This document shows, piece by piece, positions 8,967 through 18,063 of a stretch of 64,000 nt of DNA. The notes below the pieces were generated by a model that was not told where the DNA came from, ran no database searches, and worked only from the letters and a program-made list of their open reading frames with translations. The stretch lies in contig NZ_JAZHPF010000018.1 of the NCBI RefSeq assembly GCF_036543075.1, positions 7,098-71,097 on the forward strand, given 5' to 3'. Numbering within the stretch: position 1 is the first letter of the stretch; every line of letters starts with the position of its first letter. The position numbers and the translations under genes were made by a program. The DNA is from Deinococcus sp. YIM 134068. Lineage in GTDB: Bacteria; Deinococcota; Deinococci; Deinococcales; Deinococcaceae.

Positions 8967-10175
8967 ATGCGCTTTCCCCTCAAACTCTGGATCGGCGCGG
9001 CCCTGACGCTGCCCCTCGCCCTCCTCGCGCACGGGGCCGCCGGGGGTGGGGGCGCTCCCTCCGCCTCCGCGTCCTGCACCCAGAGCGACACGACCGCGCG
9101 GGTGGTCTGTGCCGCCGACGCCTTCATGGCGACCCTGAGCGCGTCCCAGCGGGAGACCCTCCTTGAGGACTACTCGGCGACGAACGCGGTGAAGTGGTCG
9201 AACCTGCCGTGCGGCTCGAATTGCCGGGTGGGAGTGCAACTGAGCGACCTCACCGCCGCGCAGCGGGCCGCCGCCGAGGCAGTTGTGGCCGCCGCGACGG
9301 GCCGCACGGCCAACGAGGGCTTCGACGAGGTGCGGCAGATTCGCGCGGCGGACGACGTGCTGGGGGCCGCGCAGGCGAGCGGGGAGGGCGGGGGACCGGG
9401 CGCGGGTGGCCCACCCTCGGGACCGCCCCCCGGAGGAGACCCGAACGGCGGCCCCCCACCCGGAGCGCCGGAGGGCGGACCTCCAGCCGGGGGACCGGGC
9501 GGTGGTCCCGGCGGTGGTCTCAGCGGTTACGACGCCGACTTCTACTTCATCGCCTTCCTGGGCACGCCCTCCACCACGGGCACCTGGCAGCTCCAGTTCG
9601 GCGGGCACCACCTCGCGGTGAACGTCACCTTCAAGGGCGGCAGGGTAGCGGGCAGCACCCCGGAGTTCGTGGGCGTCGAGCCGAGGACGTGGACGACGGG
9701 AGGCAGAACCTACGCCCCCCTGAATCAGGAACGCGGCGGAATGCGCGCCCTGCTCGCGTCCCTGAGCGCCACGCAGCGGGAGCGCGCGAGGCTGAGTCCC
9801 CGCTTCAGCGACGTGCTGCTGGGGCCGGGCAAGGACGGCCAGTTTCCGCAGGAGGAACAGGGCCTCCCCGTCTCCGCCCTGAACGAGGGGCAACGGGCGC
9901 TGGTCCTCGCCGCCATCGCCCCGTGGGTCCGGGACGCGAGCGGGGACGCCGCCGCCCGGCTGCTCGCCACCTACCGTGCGGAGCTGGACCGGACGTACGT
10001 CGCCTACTCCGGCACGACCGCCCTGAACGCCAACGCCGACTACGTGCGGATCAGCGGCCCACACGTCTGGATCGAGTTCGTGTGTCAGAACGGGGTGGTC
10101 TACGCCGACCAGATTCACTATCACACGATCTGGCGCGACAAGGAGAGCGACTACGGGGGGAGCTTCTTCTACTAG
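8967..10175 (+). CDS. DUF3500 domain exported protein
   Basis: An intact 402-residue protein that starts at an ATG after CGGAGGT. Residues 1-26 form a signal peptide. Residues about 135-185 are a Gly/Pro-rich linker (GPPPGGDPNGGPPPG) that interrupts the DUF3500 domain and is not found in the neighbouring remnant. Conserved positions include WSNLPC, GGHHLAVNVTF, DVLLGPGKDGQFP, GPHVWIEFVCQNG and IHYHTIWRD near the C-terminus. The clustered histidines could bind a metal, but no activity is established for this family. The gene lies downstream of the HupE-like gene, beyond a repeat element. The domain call is firm; the function is unknown. Confidence 0.82.
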   Translation: MRFPLKLWIGAALTLPLALLAHGAAGGGGAPSASASCTQSDTTARVVCAADAFMATLSASQRETLLEDYSATNAVKWSNLPCGSNCRVGVQLSDLTAAQRAAAEAVVAAATGRTANEGFDEVRQIRAADDVLGAAQASGEGGGPGAGGPPSGPPPGGDPNGGPPPGAPEGGPPAGGPGGGPGGGLSGYDADFYFIAFLGTPSTTGTWQLQFGGHHLAVNVTFKGGRVAGSTPEFVGVEPRTWTTGGRTYAPLNQERGGMRALLASLSATQRERARLSPRFSDVLLGPGKDGQFPQEEQGLPVSALNEGQRALVLAAIAPWVRDASGDAAARLLATYRAELDRTYVAYSGTTALNANADYVRISGPHVWIEFVCQNGVVYADQIHYHTIWRDKESDYGGSFFY

Positions 10176-10191
10176 ACCTCCTGCGGAAGTC

Positions 10192-10263
10192 GCACAAGCA
10201 AGGGAGAAAGCAGAGGGCAGGAGACCGACAACGGGTGCCCCTTGTCCTCTGCCTTTGACCTTC
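10192..10263. repeat. Repeat family B, copy 1
   Basis: It contains an AGAGGGCAGGAGACCGACAA block and a CCTCTGCCTTTGACCTTCTG block, which form an imperfect hairpin. Related sequences occur at about 15440, 19990, 25027 and 26221, always between genes. It fills part of the gap before the HD-GYP gene. Confidence 0.65.
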
Positions 10264-10432
10264 TGACCCTCGTGGACGTGAACCGGGCGGTCGTTGGGGC
10301 CACACCCACACCCCCCGATGTCCGGCATGGGTGGAACTGCCGAGTTCCTCGCGGCCTTACTCACAGCTCATGGGATATACATGAGTCAGGCGTCGGGGGC
10401 GGAGGAACGCTCCGGCAGCCGAGCCAGGCCCC

Positions 10433-12187
10433 ATGCGAGAACTGCGACGAATCGACACCTCCCCCTCCTCCATCCAGACCGCCGAGGCCGAACGGCTGAC
10501 GGCCTTGCTGGAGGAGGCCCGTGCCGCCCGCGCGAACGAGGCGAGGCGGGGCGGGCCGCTCATGGAGGAGGCGTTGCCGCTCGCCCGCGCCCTCGGCGAC
10601 AGCGTGACCCTGGCCGAGGTGCTGTTCCTGCTGGGCCTGGGACGGTACGTGACGGGTGACTTCCTGGGGGCCTTCGGGCCGCTGGAGGAGGCCCTGACGC
10701 TGTTTACCAGGGTGGGGGACGTGGGAGGTGAGGCCGATACCCTGATGAACCTGGGGGGCGTCCTCGGCGGCCTGGGGGACCACGCCCAGGCCCTGGAGTC
10801 CCTTCTGCGGGCGCGCGACCGCTACGCCGCCCTGGGACACGCCATGCAGGAGGCGAAGACGGCCCAGCACATCGCCGTCGTCCATGCCAACCGGGGGGAG
10901 TTCGGGGCGGCCCTTCCGCTCCACGAGTTCGCCCTGGCCCGTCACCGCGAGGCGGGCCATGAGCGCGGAATGGGGTACGGGCTGTCGTATGTCGGTGCCA
11001 CCCGCGTCGAACTCGCCGTGCGGGCCGGGGCCAGGGGCGACGCTGCGCGCGCGCGTGCCGAGCTGGAAGCGGCCCTCCCCCTGCTGGAGGAGGCCGTCGT
11101 GATCGGGACGCGGCTGGCGAATCTGCGTCAGGTCGCGTTCGCCGCCACCGCCGCCTCACAGGCCGAGTTCGAGTTGGGCCGGATGGAGGCCGCCGAGGGG
11201 TGGTTCTCGCGGGCCGTGGCGGCGGCGCGGGGCGGCGAGGACCGCGCCACCGAGGCCTACGCCCGGATGGAAGCCGCCCGGCAGCGGCGGGAGCGGGGGG
11301 ACGTGGCGGGCGCTCTGGGAGAACTCACGGCGGCCCAGCTCCTTCTGGACGCGGCGGGTGCCCGTCACGAGACGGTCATGGTGCTGCGCGACCTCGTGGA
11401 CCTGCACGAGCTGGCTGGCGATACCACGTCCGCGCTGGCGGCCCTGCGGCAGCTTCACACCCTCGAACTCGCCCTGCGTGACGAGTCGGCGGAGGCCCGC
11501 TGGCACCTCGCCCGCGCCCGCTACGACGTGGAACTCCACCGCCTGCGCTCTCAGGAATTGGAGGAGCTGGTGCAGGAGCGCACCCAGCAACTGGAGGCCA
11601 GCCACTTCGCCCTTCTGGAGCGCCTCGCCGTCGTCGCCGAGTTCCGGGACGCCGAGACCGCCGACCACACCCGCCGCGTCGGCACCCTCGCCGCCCTCCT
11701 CGCCGGGCATCTGGGAGTGCCGCAGGAAGAGGTCCGGATGCTGCGCCTCGCCGCCCGTCTCCACGACATCGGCAAGATCGCCGTCCCCGACGACATCCTG
11801 CTCAAACCCGGTCGCCTGACCCCCGACGAGTGGACCCTGATCCAGACGCATACGACGGTGGGGGCACAGATGCTCGGGGGGCGGGACTCGCCGTTATTGG
11901 CGATGGCGGAGGAAATTGCGTGGACACACCATGAACGGTGGGACGGGGAGGGGTATCCACGGGGGTTGGGCGGCGAGGACATCCCGCTCGTCGGTCGGCT
12001 GGTGGCGGTGGCGGACGTGTACGACGCGTTGAGCAGTGTCCGGCCCTACAAGGCAGCGTGGCCTTTAGCGGAAGTGGTCGGAGAGATCGAGCGGGGGGTG
12101 GGAACGCGCTTCGATCCCCGCGTGGTGGGGGCGTTTCTCGACCTGATCGGGACGGGGCGCTGGCCGCCGGGCGAGGGCGGTTCCTGA
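10433..12187 (+). CDS. TPR-repeat HD-GYP domain protein, putative c-di-GMP phosphodiesterase
   Basis: A 584-residue cytoplasmic protein. Residues about 10-330 are helical TPR-like repeats (for example EADTLMNLGGVLGGLGDHAQALE). A coiled linker (LEELVQERTQQLE) follows, then a C-terminal HD-GYP domain. The catalytic signature HDIGK is at residues 444-448. The second motif, THHERWDGEGYP, begins at residue 498, followed by GLGGEDIPLVGRLVAVADVYDAL. The strictly conserved GYP is present, so hydrolysis of cyclic di-GMP is expected. No receiver domain is present; the TPR part probably senses a protein or ligand. The stop lies one base from the convergent stop of the next gene. The enzymatic class is confident; the pathway controlled is unknown. 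Confidence 0.88.
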   Translation: MRELRRIDTSPSSIQTAEAERLTALLEEARAARANEARRGGPLMEEALPLARALGDSVTLAEVLFLLGLGRYVTGDFLGAFGPLEEALTLFTRVGDVGGEADTLMNLGGVLGGLGDHAQALESLLRARDRYAALGHAMQEAKTAQHIAVVHANRGEFGAALPLHEFALARHREAGHERGMGYGLSYVGATRVELAVRAGARGDAARARAELEAALPLLEEAVVIGTRLANLRQVAFAATAASQAEFELGRMEAAEGWFSRAVAAARGGEDRATEAYARMEAARQRRERGDVAGALGELTAAQLLLDAAGARHETVMVLRDLVDLHELAGDTTSALAALRQLHTLELALRDESAEARWHLARARYDVELHRLRSQELEELVQERTQQLEASHFALLERLAVVAEFRDAETADHTRRVGTLAALLAGHLGVPQEEVRMLRLAARLHDIGKIAVPDDILLKPGRLTPDEWTLIQTHTTVGAQMLGGRDSPLLAMAEEIAWTHHERWDGEGYPRGLGGEDIPLVGRLVAVADVYDALSSVRPYKAAWPLAEVVGEIERGVGTRFDPRVVGAFLDLIGTGRWPPGEGGS

Positions 12188-12188
12188 C

Positions 12189-13112
12189 CTACCGGAGCAA
12201 TCTGGCGAGCGCCTCGATGCGCCGCAGGTCCGTGATCGGGCCGCTGGACGGCTCCTGCGGGTCGAGGAGATAGGTCACGACGGGCACCCCCGCGCGGGCG
12301 AGCAGGGCGTCGGTGGCGTTCCGGGGCAGGGGCTGGCCGTTCACCTTGAGACGCAGCAGCACGGTGCGGTCGGCCTTCAGGGTGGTCAGGGCCTCGGGCG
12401 AGAGAACCTTGAACACGAGGTCAGGCGTCATCCCGGCGGGCACGACGAGCTTCAACCCGAGACTTCCCAGCGTCCGCGAGAAGCTGAACTTCTCTCCCAG
12501 CGCCACGACGCTCTGCGGATCGAACATGTACAGCAGGGCAGTATTCGGCCCCGCCGCTGTCACGGGCGCGATCTGGGCCTTGAGGGTCGCCACGCGGGCG
12601 TCGTAGGTCGCCAGGTAGCGCCGCGCCTGGGCCGACTTGCCCAGCACCCGCCCCACCTCGGTCAATGCCCGCCGCCAGCCCGACGCCCCCGCGTCGTAGT
12701 CGAAGGCGAGCGTCGGGGCCAGCCGCGCGAGTTGCGGGTACAGCGTGTTGCTGCCGTCGTCCCCGGCGCTCATCAGGATCAGGTCGGGCCTCAACGCCGC
12801 GATGGTCTCCAGGCTGGGCTGGTCGTGCGTGCCGACGAAGACGGGCTGGCCGAGACTGCGCGCGGCGGGCGCGGTCAGGGCCGTGAGGGGCCGCCCCGGC
12901 GTCGCCCCCTGTACCCGCGTGCTGCCGAAACCCACGGGCCTCACGCCGAGGACCGCGAGCAATTCCGCCGTCTCCTCCTGAATGACCACGACACGTTGCG
13001 GCACCCGCGTCAGCGTCGTGCTGCCCAGGTCGTGCCGCACGGTGAGGGGAAAGGCCTGCGCCGAGGCCGCCGAGACGGAGAGGGCGGCGATCAGGGGAAG
13101 AAGGCGTTTCAC
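12189..13112 (-). CDS. Iron-siderophore-type ABC substrate-binding protein (second of pair)
   Basis: A 307-residue secreted binding protein of the FecB/FepB class. It has a signal peptide MKRLLPLIAALSVSAASA, then the family pattern TLTRVPQRVVVIQEETAELLAVLGVRPVGFG and ETIAALRPDLIL. The start is a GTG overlapping the stop of the upstream paralogue by 4 bp (GTGA), so the two are translationally coupled. It probably captures a ferric siderophore or a related chelate outside the cytoplasmic membrane. No permease or ATPase gene accompanies it here, so it must share a transporter encoded elsewhere. It is related to its neighbour but clearly divergent, which suggests a different ligand. Confidence 0.85.
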   Translation of the reverse strand: MKRLLPLIAALSVSAASAQAFPLTVRHDLGSTTLTRVPQRVVVIQEETAELLAVLGVRPVGFGSTRVQGATPGRPLTALTAPAARSLGQPVFVGTHDQPSLETIAALRPDLILMSAGDDGSNTLYPQLARLAPTLAFDYDAGASGWRRALTEVGRVLGKSAQARRYLATYDARVATLKAQIAPVTAAGPNTALLYMFDPQSVVALGEKFSFSRTLGSLGLKLVVPAGMTPDLVFKVLSPEALTTLKADRTVLLRLKVNGQPLPRNATDALLARAGVPVVTYLLDPQEPSSGPITDLRRIEALARLLR

Positions 13113-14020
13113 TTGACGAGCACCCGTTCCAGATCGTCCAGCACGCGGCCCGCCGCCAGAATACCGGTCCCGGTCATCCAGTGGTCGTCGGAGACGGGGT
13201 AGGCGCGCCCCGCCCGCACCGCGCCGAGCCTCGCCCACAGGGGACTCCCGGTGAAGGTGGTCAGGGTGGTGGCCTCCGCCGGTCCCCAGGTCGTGTAGAA
13301 CAGCGCCTGGGCGTCCATCTGCGGAATCGCCTCCGGGCCGACGATTGCCGCGAAATCGTTCACGCGCTGCGGGCCGGGGCGCGCGAGGCCCGCCTCGTCC
13401 AGAATGGTGCCGATGAAGCTCGCCCGGTGCATGATGCGCGTCTGGCCGGGCAGGAAGCGCACGACCGAGACGGTGGTGTTCGCAGGCACGGCGCGGCCCA
13501 GCGCGCGGGCGCGGGCGCGGAAGCCGTTCAGGAGGCGCTGCGCGTCCGCCTTCTTGCCCAGCGCCTCGCCCCACAGCAGCAGGTTCTCGCGCCACGTCGC
13601 CCCCACCGTGTCACTCATCACCGTGGGCGCGATACGGCTGAGTGCCGCGTAGACGGTTCCATGCCGCACCTTGCTGCTCAGGATGAGGTCGGGCCTCAGC
13701 GCCAGAATCCGCTCCAGGCTCGGCTCGGTGATCGTGCCCACGCTGACGATGCCGCGCGTGCGGTCGCCGAGGTAGTCCACAAAGGTCTCGTCCCCCGGAA
13801 ACTTGCTCGCCGCGCCCACGGGCCTGATTCCCAGCGCAATCGCCGTGTCCAGCGGCCCCGCGTCCAGCACGACCACGCGCACGGGTTTGCGCGGCACGCA
13901 ACTCTGCCCCAGCGCGTGCGTGACGAGGCGGCCCGCACACGCCTGGGGAGAGGTGGACTGAGCGGAGGCGGGGGAAACGAGGAGGGCGGCGAGCAGGGCC
14001 AGCTTGTTCACAGGACGCAT
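13109..14020 (-). CDS. Iron-siderophore-type ABC substrate-binding protein (first of pair)
   Basis: A 303-residue secreted binding protein with a signal peptide ending SPASA. The typical RKPVRVVVLDAGPLDTAIALGIRPVGAA and LERILALRPDLIL segments follow, and the C-terminal lobe contains PVSDDHWMTGTGILAAGRVLDDLERVL, which resembles iron-citrate and siderophore binding proteins. The ATG follows GGAG. It is the first gene of a two-gene unit. The upstream A/T-rich stretch at 14051-14085 is a likely promoter or iron-regulated site, but I found no convincing Fur or DtxR box. Two reductase genes of the siderophore-interacting family lie at 25.2-27.1 kb and may act in the same iron economy. Confidence 0.85.
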   Translation of the reverse strand: MRPVNKLALLAALLVSPASAQSTSPQACAGRLVTHALGQSCVPRKPVRVVVLDAGPLDTAIALGIRPVGAASKFPGDETFVDYLGDRTRGIVSVGTITEPSLERILALRPDLILSSKVRHGTVYAALSRIAPTVMSDTVGATWRENLLLWGEALGKKADAQRLLNGFRARARALGRAVPANTTVSVVRFLPGQTRIMHRASFIGTILDEAGLARPGPQRVNDFAAIVGPEAIPQMDAQALFYTTWGPAEATTLTTFTGSPLWARLGAVRAGRAYPVSDDHWMTGTGILAAGRVLDDLERVLVK

Positions 14021-14132
14021 GGGAACTCCAGGGGGAGGTGAGGGCGGCTTAATTCCGACTTTTTGACTCAGGATTCGAAGCTATGCCGCCCGACGGTCCC
14101 TGTCAAGCGTGAGGGCTGCCCGGACTCTTGTG

Positions 14133-14312
14133 ACGCTTGATGTGAATTGCAGACCGGGCAGTGGAGGTGTTGTTGCCGTCTGGCAGAAGGACGAGCGGTG
14201 CTCGTCACCCCTCTCCCCAGCCCTCTGCTTCGCAGCTCTACGAGTCACCCGCAGGGGGAGAGGGAGCGGAAAGCACATCCGGTACGCTTATTTCTTAATT
14301 TACGTCGGGCGT
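14133..14312. repeat. Repeat family A, copy 2
   Basis: Bounded by ACGCTTGATGTG (14133-14144) and the imperfect partner TACGTCGGGCGT (14301-14312). The interior is the reverse complement of copy 1 at 8686-8844, including the blocks GGCAGAAGGACGAGCG and CACCCCTCTCCCCAGCCCTC. It occupies much of the 497-base gap between the binding protein pair and the SDR gene. The remainder of that gap, 14313-14517, shows no gene. Confidence 0.8.
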
Positions 14313-14517
14313 TTGTGGGGGAGGAGCATACGTTTCAGAAGATGGGCGGCTCTTCACCTCCTTCGGGTTTCAGGGTCCAAACGCCGCAAATGCGCTTCAC
14401 GGCCACCTCACGCCGGGGGATGGGGAGAACTTCACACTTGGAAGCTGTGTGGGGCGTCCACGCCCACATCCCGGCGGCCAAACTCCGACACAACGTTCCC
14501 ACTCCAGAGGTGTCCGT

Positions 14518-15435
14518 ATGAGCGAAGATCAGAGCCAGTCCGGCAAGAGCCAGTACACGATGCAGAACCCCGTCACCCAGTACCCGCAGCCGCCCTTTCC
14601 GCAGCAGCCACAGGGGGCACCCGGCACCGTCCACGAGATGCAGCCGAAGCCCGACCACGGCGAGACCACCTACCGGGGGTCGGGGCGGCTCGCGGGGCGC
14701 AAGGCGCTGATCACGGGCGGGGATTCGGGCATCGGGCGCGCGGTCGCCATCGCCTACGCGCGGGAGGGGGCCGACGTGGCGATCAATTACCTCCCCGACG
14801 AGGAGGAGGACGCCCGCGAGGTGATCCGGCTGATCGAGGCGGCGGGGCGCAAGGCCGTGGCCCTTCCCGGCGACATCACGCAGGAGGCGTTCTGCCTTCA
14901 GCTCGTTCAGGACGCCGTGGCGCAACTCGGCGGCCTCGACATCCTCGTGAACAACGCGGGCAAGCAGACGGCGGAGAAGTCGCTGGACGAGATCACCACC
15001 GAGCAGTTCGACCAGACCTTCAAGACCAACGTGTACGCGCTGTTCTGGATCACGAAGGCGGCGCTGCCGCACCTGCCTCCTGGCGCGGCCATCATCAACT
15101 CCACGTCGGTCGAGGCGTACCAGCCCTCGCCGCTGCTGTTCGACTACGCGCAGACGAAGGCGGCGATCATGGCGGCCACCCACTCGCTCGCCAAGCAGCT
15201 CGCGGAGAAGGGCATCCGGGTCAACGGCGTCGCGCCGGGGCCGGTGTGGACGCCCCTCCAGCCGACGGGCGGACAGCCGCAGGAGAAGATCGAGCAGTTC
15301 GGCGGGCAGACGCCGCTGGGTCGCCCCGGCCAGCCCGCCGAACTCGCGCCGGTCTACGTCTTCCTCGCCTCGCAGGAAGCGAGCTACGTCACGGGCGAGG
15401 TCTACGGCGTGGCCGGGGGCATGGGGCGGACGTAA
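14518..15435 (+). CDS. SDR family oxidoreductase (general-stress type)
   Basis: A 305-residue short-chain dehydrogenase. A Gln/Pro-rich leader of about 55 residues ([17 protein letters not shown]) precedes the Rossmann fold. The cofactor motif [10 protein letters not shown], the structural NNAG, the catalytic Ser in INSTS and the YxxxK pair in YAQTK are all present. The leader and the sequence [15 protein letters not shown] match the YdaD/general stress protein 39 group, which uses NAD(P)H on unknown carbonyl substrates. The ATG is preceded by AGAGGTG. It lies in the same direction as a second SDR, with a family B repeat between. The class is certain; the substrate is not known. Confidence 0.88.
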   Translation: MSEDQSQSGKSQYTMQNPVTQYPQPPFPQQPQGAPGTVHEMQPKPDHGETTYRGSGRLAGRKALITGGDSGIGRAVAIAYAREGADVAINYLPDEEEDAREVIRLIEAAGRKAVALPGDITQEAFCLQLVQDAVAQLGGLDILVNNAGKQTAEKSLDEITTEQFDQTFKTNVYALFWITKAALPHLPPGAAIINSTSVEAYQPSPLLFDYAQTKAAIMAATHSLAKQLAEKGIRVNGVAPGPVWTPLQPTGGQPQEKIEQFGGQTPLGRPGQPAELAPVYVFLASQEASYVTGEVYGVAGGMGRT

Positions 15436-15439
15436 GCCA

Positions 15440-15507
15440 GGGGAGGGGCGAAGGCAGAAGGCGGACCGCCATTGTTCGCCTTCTGCTTTCTGCCTCCTTC
15501 GCAGGAA
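15440..15507. repeat. Repeat family B, copy 2
   Basis: It contains GAAGGCAGAAGGCGG and CGCCTTCTGCTTTCTGCCTCC, which form a hairpin between the two SDR genes. It is the shortest clear copy of the family. Confidence 0.6.
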
Positions 15508-15566
15508 AGCTAGAGCGGTAAGAACTCCTCTCAACCACACCCCGGAAACGGGCACAGGAGACGGAC

Positions 15567-16478
15567 ATGACGAACACTTCTATGACGGGCGGGCAGGGCA
15601 TGACCTACGGGCGGCTGGCGGGCAAGGTCGCCATCGTGACGGGCGCGGGCACGGGCATCGGCGAGGCGGTGGCGCACAAGTTCGCCCGCGAGGGGGCGAA
15701 GGTGGTCGTCGCGGGGCTGGACAGCGACCCGGTGGACGACGTGGTGCGCGCGATTGTGCAGCAGGGCGGACAGGCCGTCTCCTACAAGGGGGACCTCTCG
15801 GAGGACGCGAGCGCCGAGGCGTGCGTGCAACTCGCGGTGAGTACCTACGGCCAGCTCGATGTCCTCGTGAACAACGCGGGCGTCTTCCTCGCCACCGCCG
15901 AGACGGACAAGTACCCGGTGGACGTGTTCGACGCGACGGTCCGCAACAACGTCCGCACGCCCTTCCTGATGACCAAACACGCGCTGCCCTACCTCCAGAA
16001 GACGCGGGGCAACATCGTGGCGACCGGCTCGGAGGCGGGCTTCAACGGCGAGGCGCAGAATTCCCCCTACGGCGGCACGAAGGGCTTCGTCCACGCCTTC
16101 ATCATGGGCGTGGCGGTCGAGCAGGCCAAGTACGGCGTGCGCGCCAACTGCGTCTGCCCCGGCGCGATTGACACCGCCTGGACCCACAAGGAGACCGGGC
16201 CGATGGACGCCAAGCTGGAGAAGACGCTCGTGGAGGCCGCGCCGATGGGCCGCCGGGGCACGCCCGAGGAGATGGCGAACGTCTTCGCGTTCCTCGCGTC
16301 CGACGAGGCGAGCTACGTCACCGGGGCGCTGTGGCTCGCCGACGGCGGCGTGACGCCCGCGAAGGGCAGCATGGGCGGTGAGGTGCCCCGCGAGCTGCGC
16401 CAGGAGCCGGGAGGCCAGCTCATGCTGGGGCACAGCCTCGACGGTCTGAAGAACAAGGAGACCGAGACGATCAAGTGA
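15567..16478 (+). CDS. SDR family oxidoreductase
   Basis: A 303-residue short-chain dehydrogenase with the cofactor loop TGAGTGIGEA, NNAG, the catalytic Ser in ATGSEAG and the YGGTK pair, and the common C-terminal SYVTGALWLADGG. A further 35 residues after this (PAKGSMGGEVPRELRQEPGG...) are longer than in most classical SDRs. In the alternative reading, the first ATG could be replaced by the ATG at residue 6 or 12 of the long N-terminus. The substrate is not predictable. It probably forms a stress- or carbonyl-related pair with the upstream SDR. Confidence 0.87.
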   Translation: MTNTSMTGGQGMTYGRLAGKVAIVTGAGTGIGEAVAHKFAREGAKVVVAGLDSDPVDDVVRAIVQQGGQAVSYKGDLSEDASAEACVQLAVSTYGQLDVLVNNAGVFLATAETDKYPVDVFDATVRNNVRTPFLMTKHALPYLQKTRGNIVATGSEAGFNGEAQNSPYGGTKGFVHAFIMGVAVEQAKYGVRANCVCPGAIDTAWTHKETGPMDAKLEKTLVEAAPMGRRGTPEEMANVFAFLASDEASYVTGALWLADGGVTPAKGSMGGEVPRELRQEPGGQLMLGHSLDGLKNKETETIK

Positions 16479-16547
16479 GGCGGGAGGGGGAACCGTCAGC
16501 GATCAGCCCTCAGCTTTCAGCGAAAACACGGGGAGCTTGGCTCTGAC

Positions 16548-17147
16548 TCAGGTTTCGGAATAGCTCGTCCGGTATGGGCGGCCCCGCCGATACATCCCCC
16601 ACGGCGAAGGGGGTTCAGGGTGGGTTCGAGGTGGGGCCTCCGGGGAAGGGGTGTGGCGTCTCCCCTGGCGACTGGAAGCTGGCGACTGGCGACCGCACGA
16701 CCTCAGTTCTCCAACTGCGCGCATCTGCTCGCGGAACTGGACGGAGAGGAAGCGCAGGCCGTCCACGCTCCTGAGCAGCACGGCGCGGAAGCTGTCGGCG
16801 TCGGGCAGGTAGGCATTGACGCTGGCGCTCACGTTGTCGTCGAAGACCGTGACGCGCCCGATGCGGACGCTGTGTTGCGCGAGCATGGCCGCCTCCAGCG
16901 CCCGCGTGCGCTCCGCCGCGTCCTCCAGCGGCCAGAAGTACGGCAACACGACCGCCAGCGCCGTGGGGTCGTTCGTGCCCGTCACGACGATATACGTGCT
17001 GCCCTCGTACTTGAAGTACACGTCGCCGTCCTCGTCCAGCCGGGGCCGGAAGCCTTCCTCGGCGAGGTAGTCGAGGACCGCTGCGGCGTAGGCGGTGGGC
17101 ACGGGGTCGGCGGCAGGGAGGGTCGGCACCGGGTCGAGGTCGCTCAT
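16548..17147 (-). CDS. YbjN domain protein with a repeat-derived C-terminal tail
   Basis: Residues 1 to about 145 match the YbjN/type III chaperone-like fold (VLDYLAEEGFRPRLDEDGDVYFKYEGSTYIVV). This small family acts in motility or sensory regulation in other bacteria, with no clear molecular role. The last 50 or so residues (GRQSPASSRQGRRHTPSPEAPPRTHPEPPSP) look unlike a folded domain. They are encoded by DNA at 16560-16700 that includes the duplicated motif CTGGCGACTGG at about 16674-16702, a palindromic repeat type seen elsewhere between genes. The natural stop was probably lost when a repeat inserted. The next gene on the other strand stops 69 bases away. Confidence 0.7.
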   Translation of the reverse strand: MSDLDPVPTLPAADPVPTAYAAAVLDYLAEEGFRPRLDEDGDVYFKYEGSTYIVVTGTNDPTALAVVLPYFWPLEDAAERTRALEAAMLAQHSVRIGRVTVFDDNVSASVNAYLPDADSFRAVLLRSVDGLRFLSVQFREQMRAVGELRSCGRQSPASSRQGRRHTPSPEAPPRTHPEPPSPWGMYRRGRPYRTSYSET

Positions 17148-17289
17148 GGCCCCGGTTTAACACGGACCCGGCATGTCAGTGGGCGCGGATGACGGGCGAC
17201 GGGTGGGGTCCTCCCCCGACGGATGGATACGGGGTTGCTCTGATTCCAGAACATCCGGGAAAGCGCCGGATGCTCTTCCATCGCCGTCA

Positions 17290-17352
17290 TCCCGTATCTT
17301 TCGCTTCTCGCTCCGCTCGGTTGATTCCAGGGAATCAACGCAATTTGGTATG
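17290..17352. repeat. Repeat family D, copy 1
   Basis: It shares the core TTCTCGCTCCGCTCGG and the end TTTGGTATGAG with 39408-39471. It contains an 8-bp hairpin, TTGATTCC with GGAATCAA. It sits between the B3/4 gene stop and the YbjN gene and could act as a terminator for the minus-strand trio. Confidence 0.65.
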
Positions 17353-17357
17353 AGCCT

Positions 17358-18044
17358 CTACCCGCTCGCCGTGTAGACCTCCAGCCCCTCCACCTCCGCC
17401 TCCGGCGCGAAGAGGCGGACGTTCTCGCGGATGGCGTCCAGTTGCCGCCGCACCGCCTCCTCCGGGACGCCGGGCGGGGCGTAGGTCACGTACAGGGCGC
17501 GGCGGGTCGCCGGGGTGACGGGCGTTCTCGCGTCCTGCCCGGTGAGAATGGTGCAGATCACGCCCACGGCGTCGGCCATCATCATGTCGCCCGGCCTCAG
17601 CGTGCAGACCCTGCCGTTCATGCCCATGAACGCCTCGTCACCCCGCGTCACGTCCACGACGAGGGGCGGCCTCAGCGTGTCGGCGTCGTGGCTCGCCGTG
17701 AGGATCAGGGTGTCCAGCTCGGCGGCGAAACTCGCGTCCACAAGCGGAGTCACGTCGGGCAGCGCCTTGCCCTTGTGCACCACGGACTCCAGTTGAAGTT
17801 GGACGTGGTAGGTCTGGTCGAACTTCCTGTAGTAGGTCCGGTAGGCCCGTAGCACGTCCACCCCCAGCAGTTCGGCGCGGGAGAGGGGGCCGAAGCGGTC
17901 GCGCAACCGGGCCTCCACCTCGCGCTTGCGGGCATCGAGGGGCGTGGGACGGCGGGTGTTGTCCACCCCACCGAGGAGCAGGGTGCCGACGTGCCCTCCG
18001 GGGAAGGTGGCGTGCCAGCGGTCGGTCGTGGTGAGGAGGGGCAT
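17358..18044 (-). CDS. B3/4 domain protein (tRNA synthetase beta-like)
   Basis: A 228-residue protein matching the B3/4 fold that in phenylalanyl-tRNA synthetase edits misacylated tRNA. Stand-alone forms have no firmly known activity. Recognisable parts are YRKFDQTYHVQLQLESVVHKGKALP, the DTLILTASHDAD segment and GDEAFMGMNGRVCTLRPGDMMMADA. The ATG follows AAGGAG. It is the last gene of a tight minus-strand unit with an EamA transporter (19-base gap) and an AraC regulator. This trio is a common arrangement and suggests amino acid or analogue export and detoxification, which is inference. No active-site residue can be assigned with confidence. Confidence 0.75.
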   Translation of the reverse strand: MPLLTTTDRWHATFPGGHVGTLLLGGVDNTRRPTPLDARKREVEARLRDRFGPLSRAELLGVDVLRAYRTYYRKFDQTYHVQLQLESVVHKGKALPDVTPLVDASFAAELDTLILTASHDADTLRPPLVVDVTRGDEAFMGMNGRVCTLRPGDMMMADAVGVICTILTGQDARTPVTPATRRALYVTYAPPGVPEEAVRRQLDAIRENVRLFAPEAEVEGLEVYTASG

Positions 18045-18063
18045 GGGTTGACTCCTTGCGGGA

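Noticed and set aside
14051..14085. Fur or DtxR box before the binding protein pair
   Set aside because: The region is A/T rich and likely a promoter, but I found no sequence with convincing symmetry to a known iron box.
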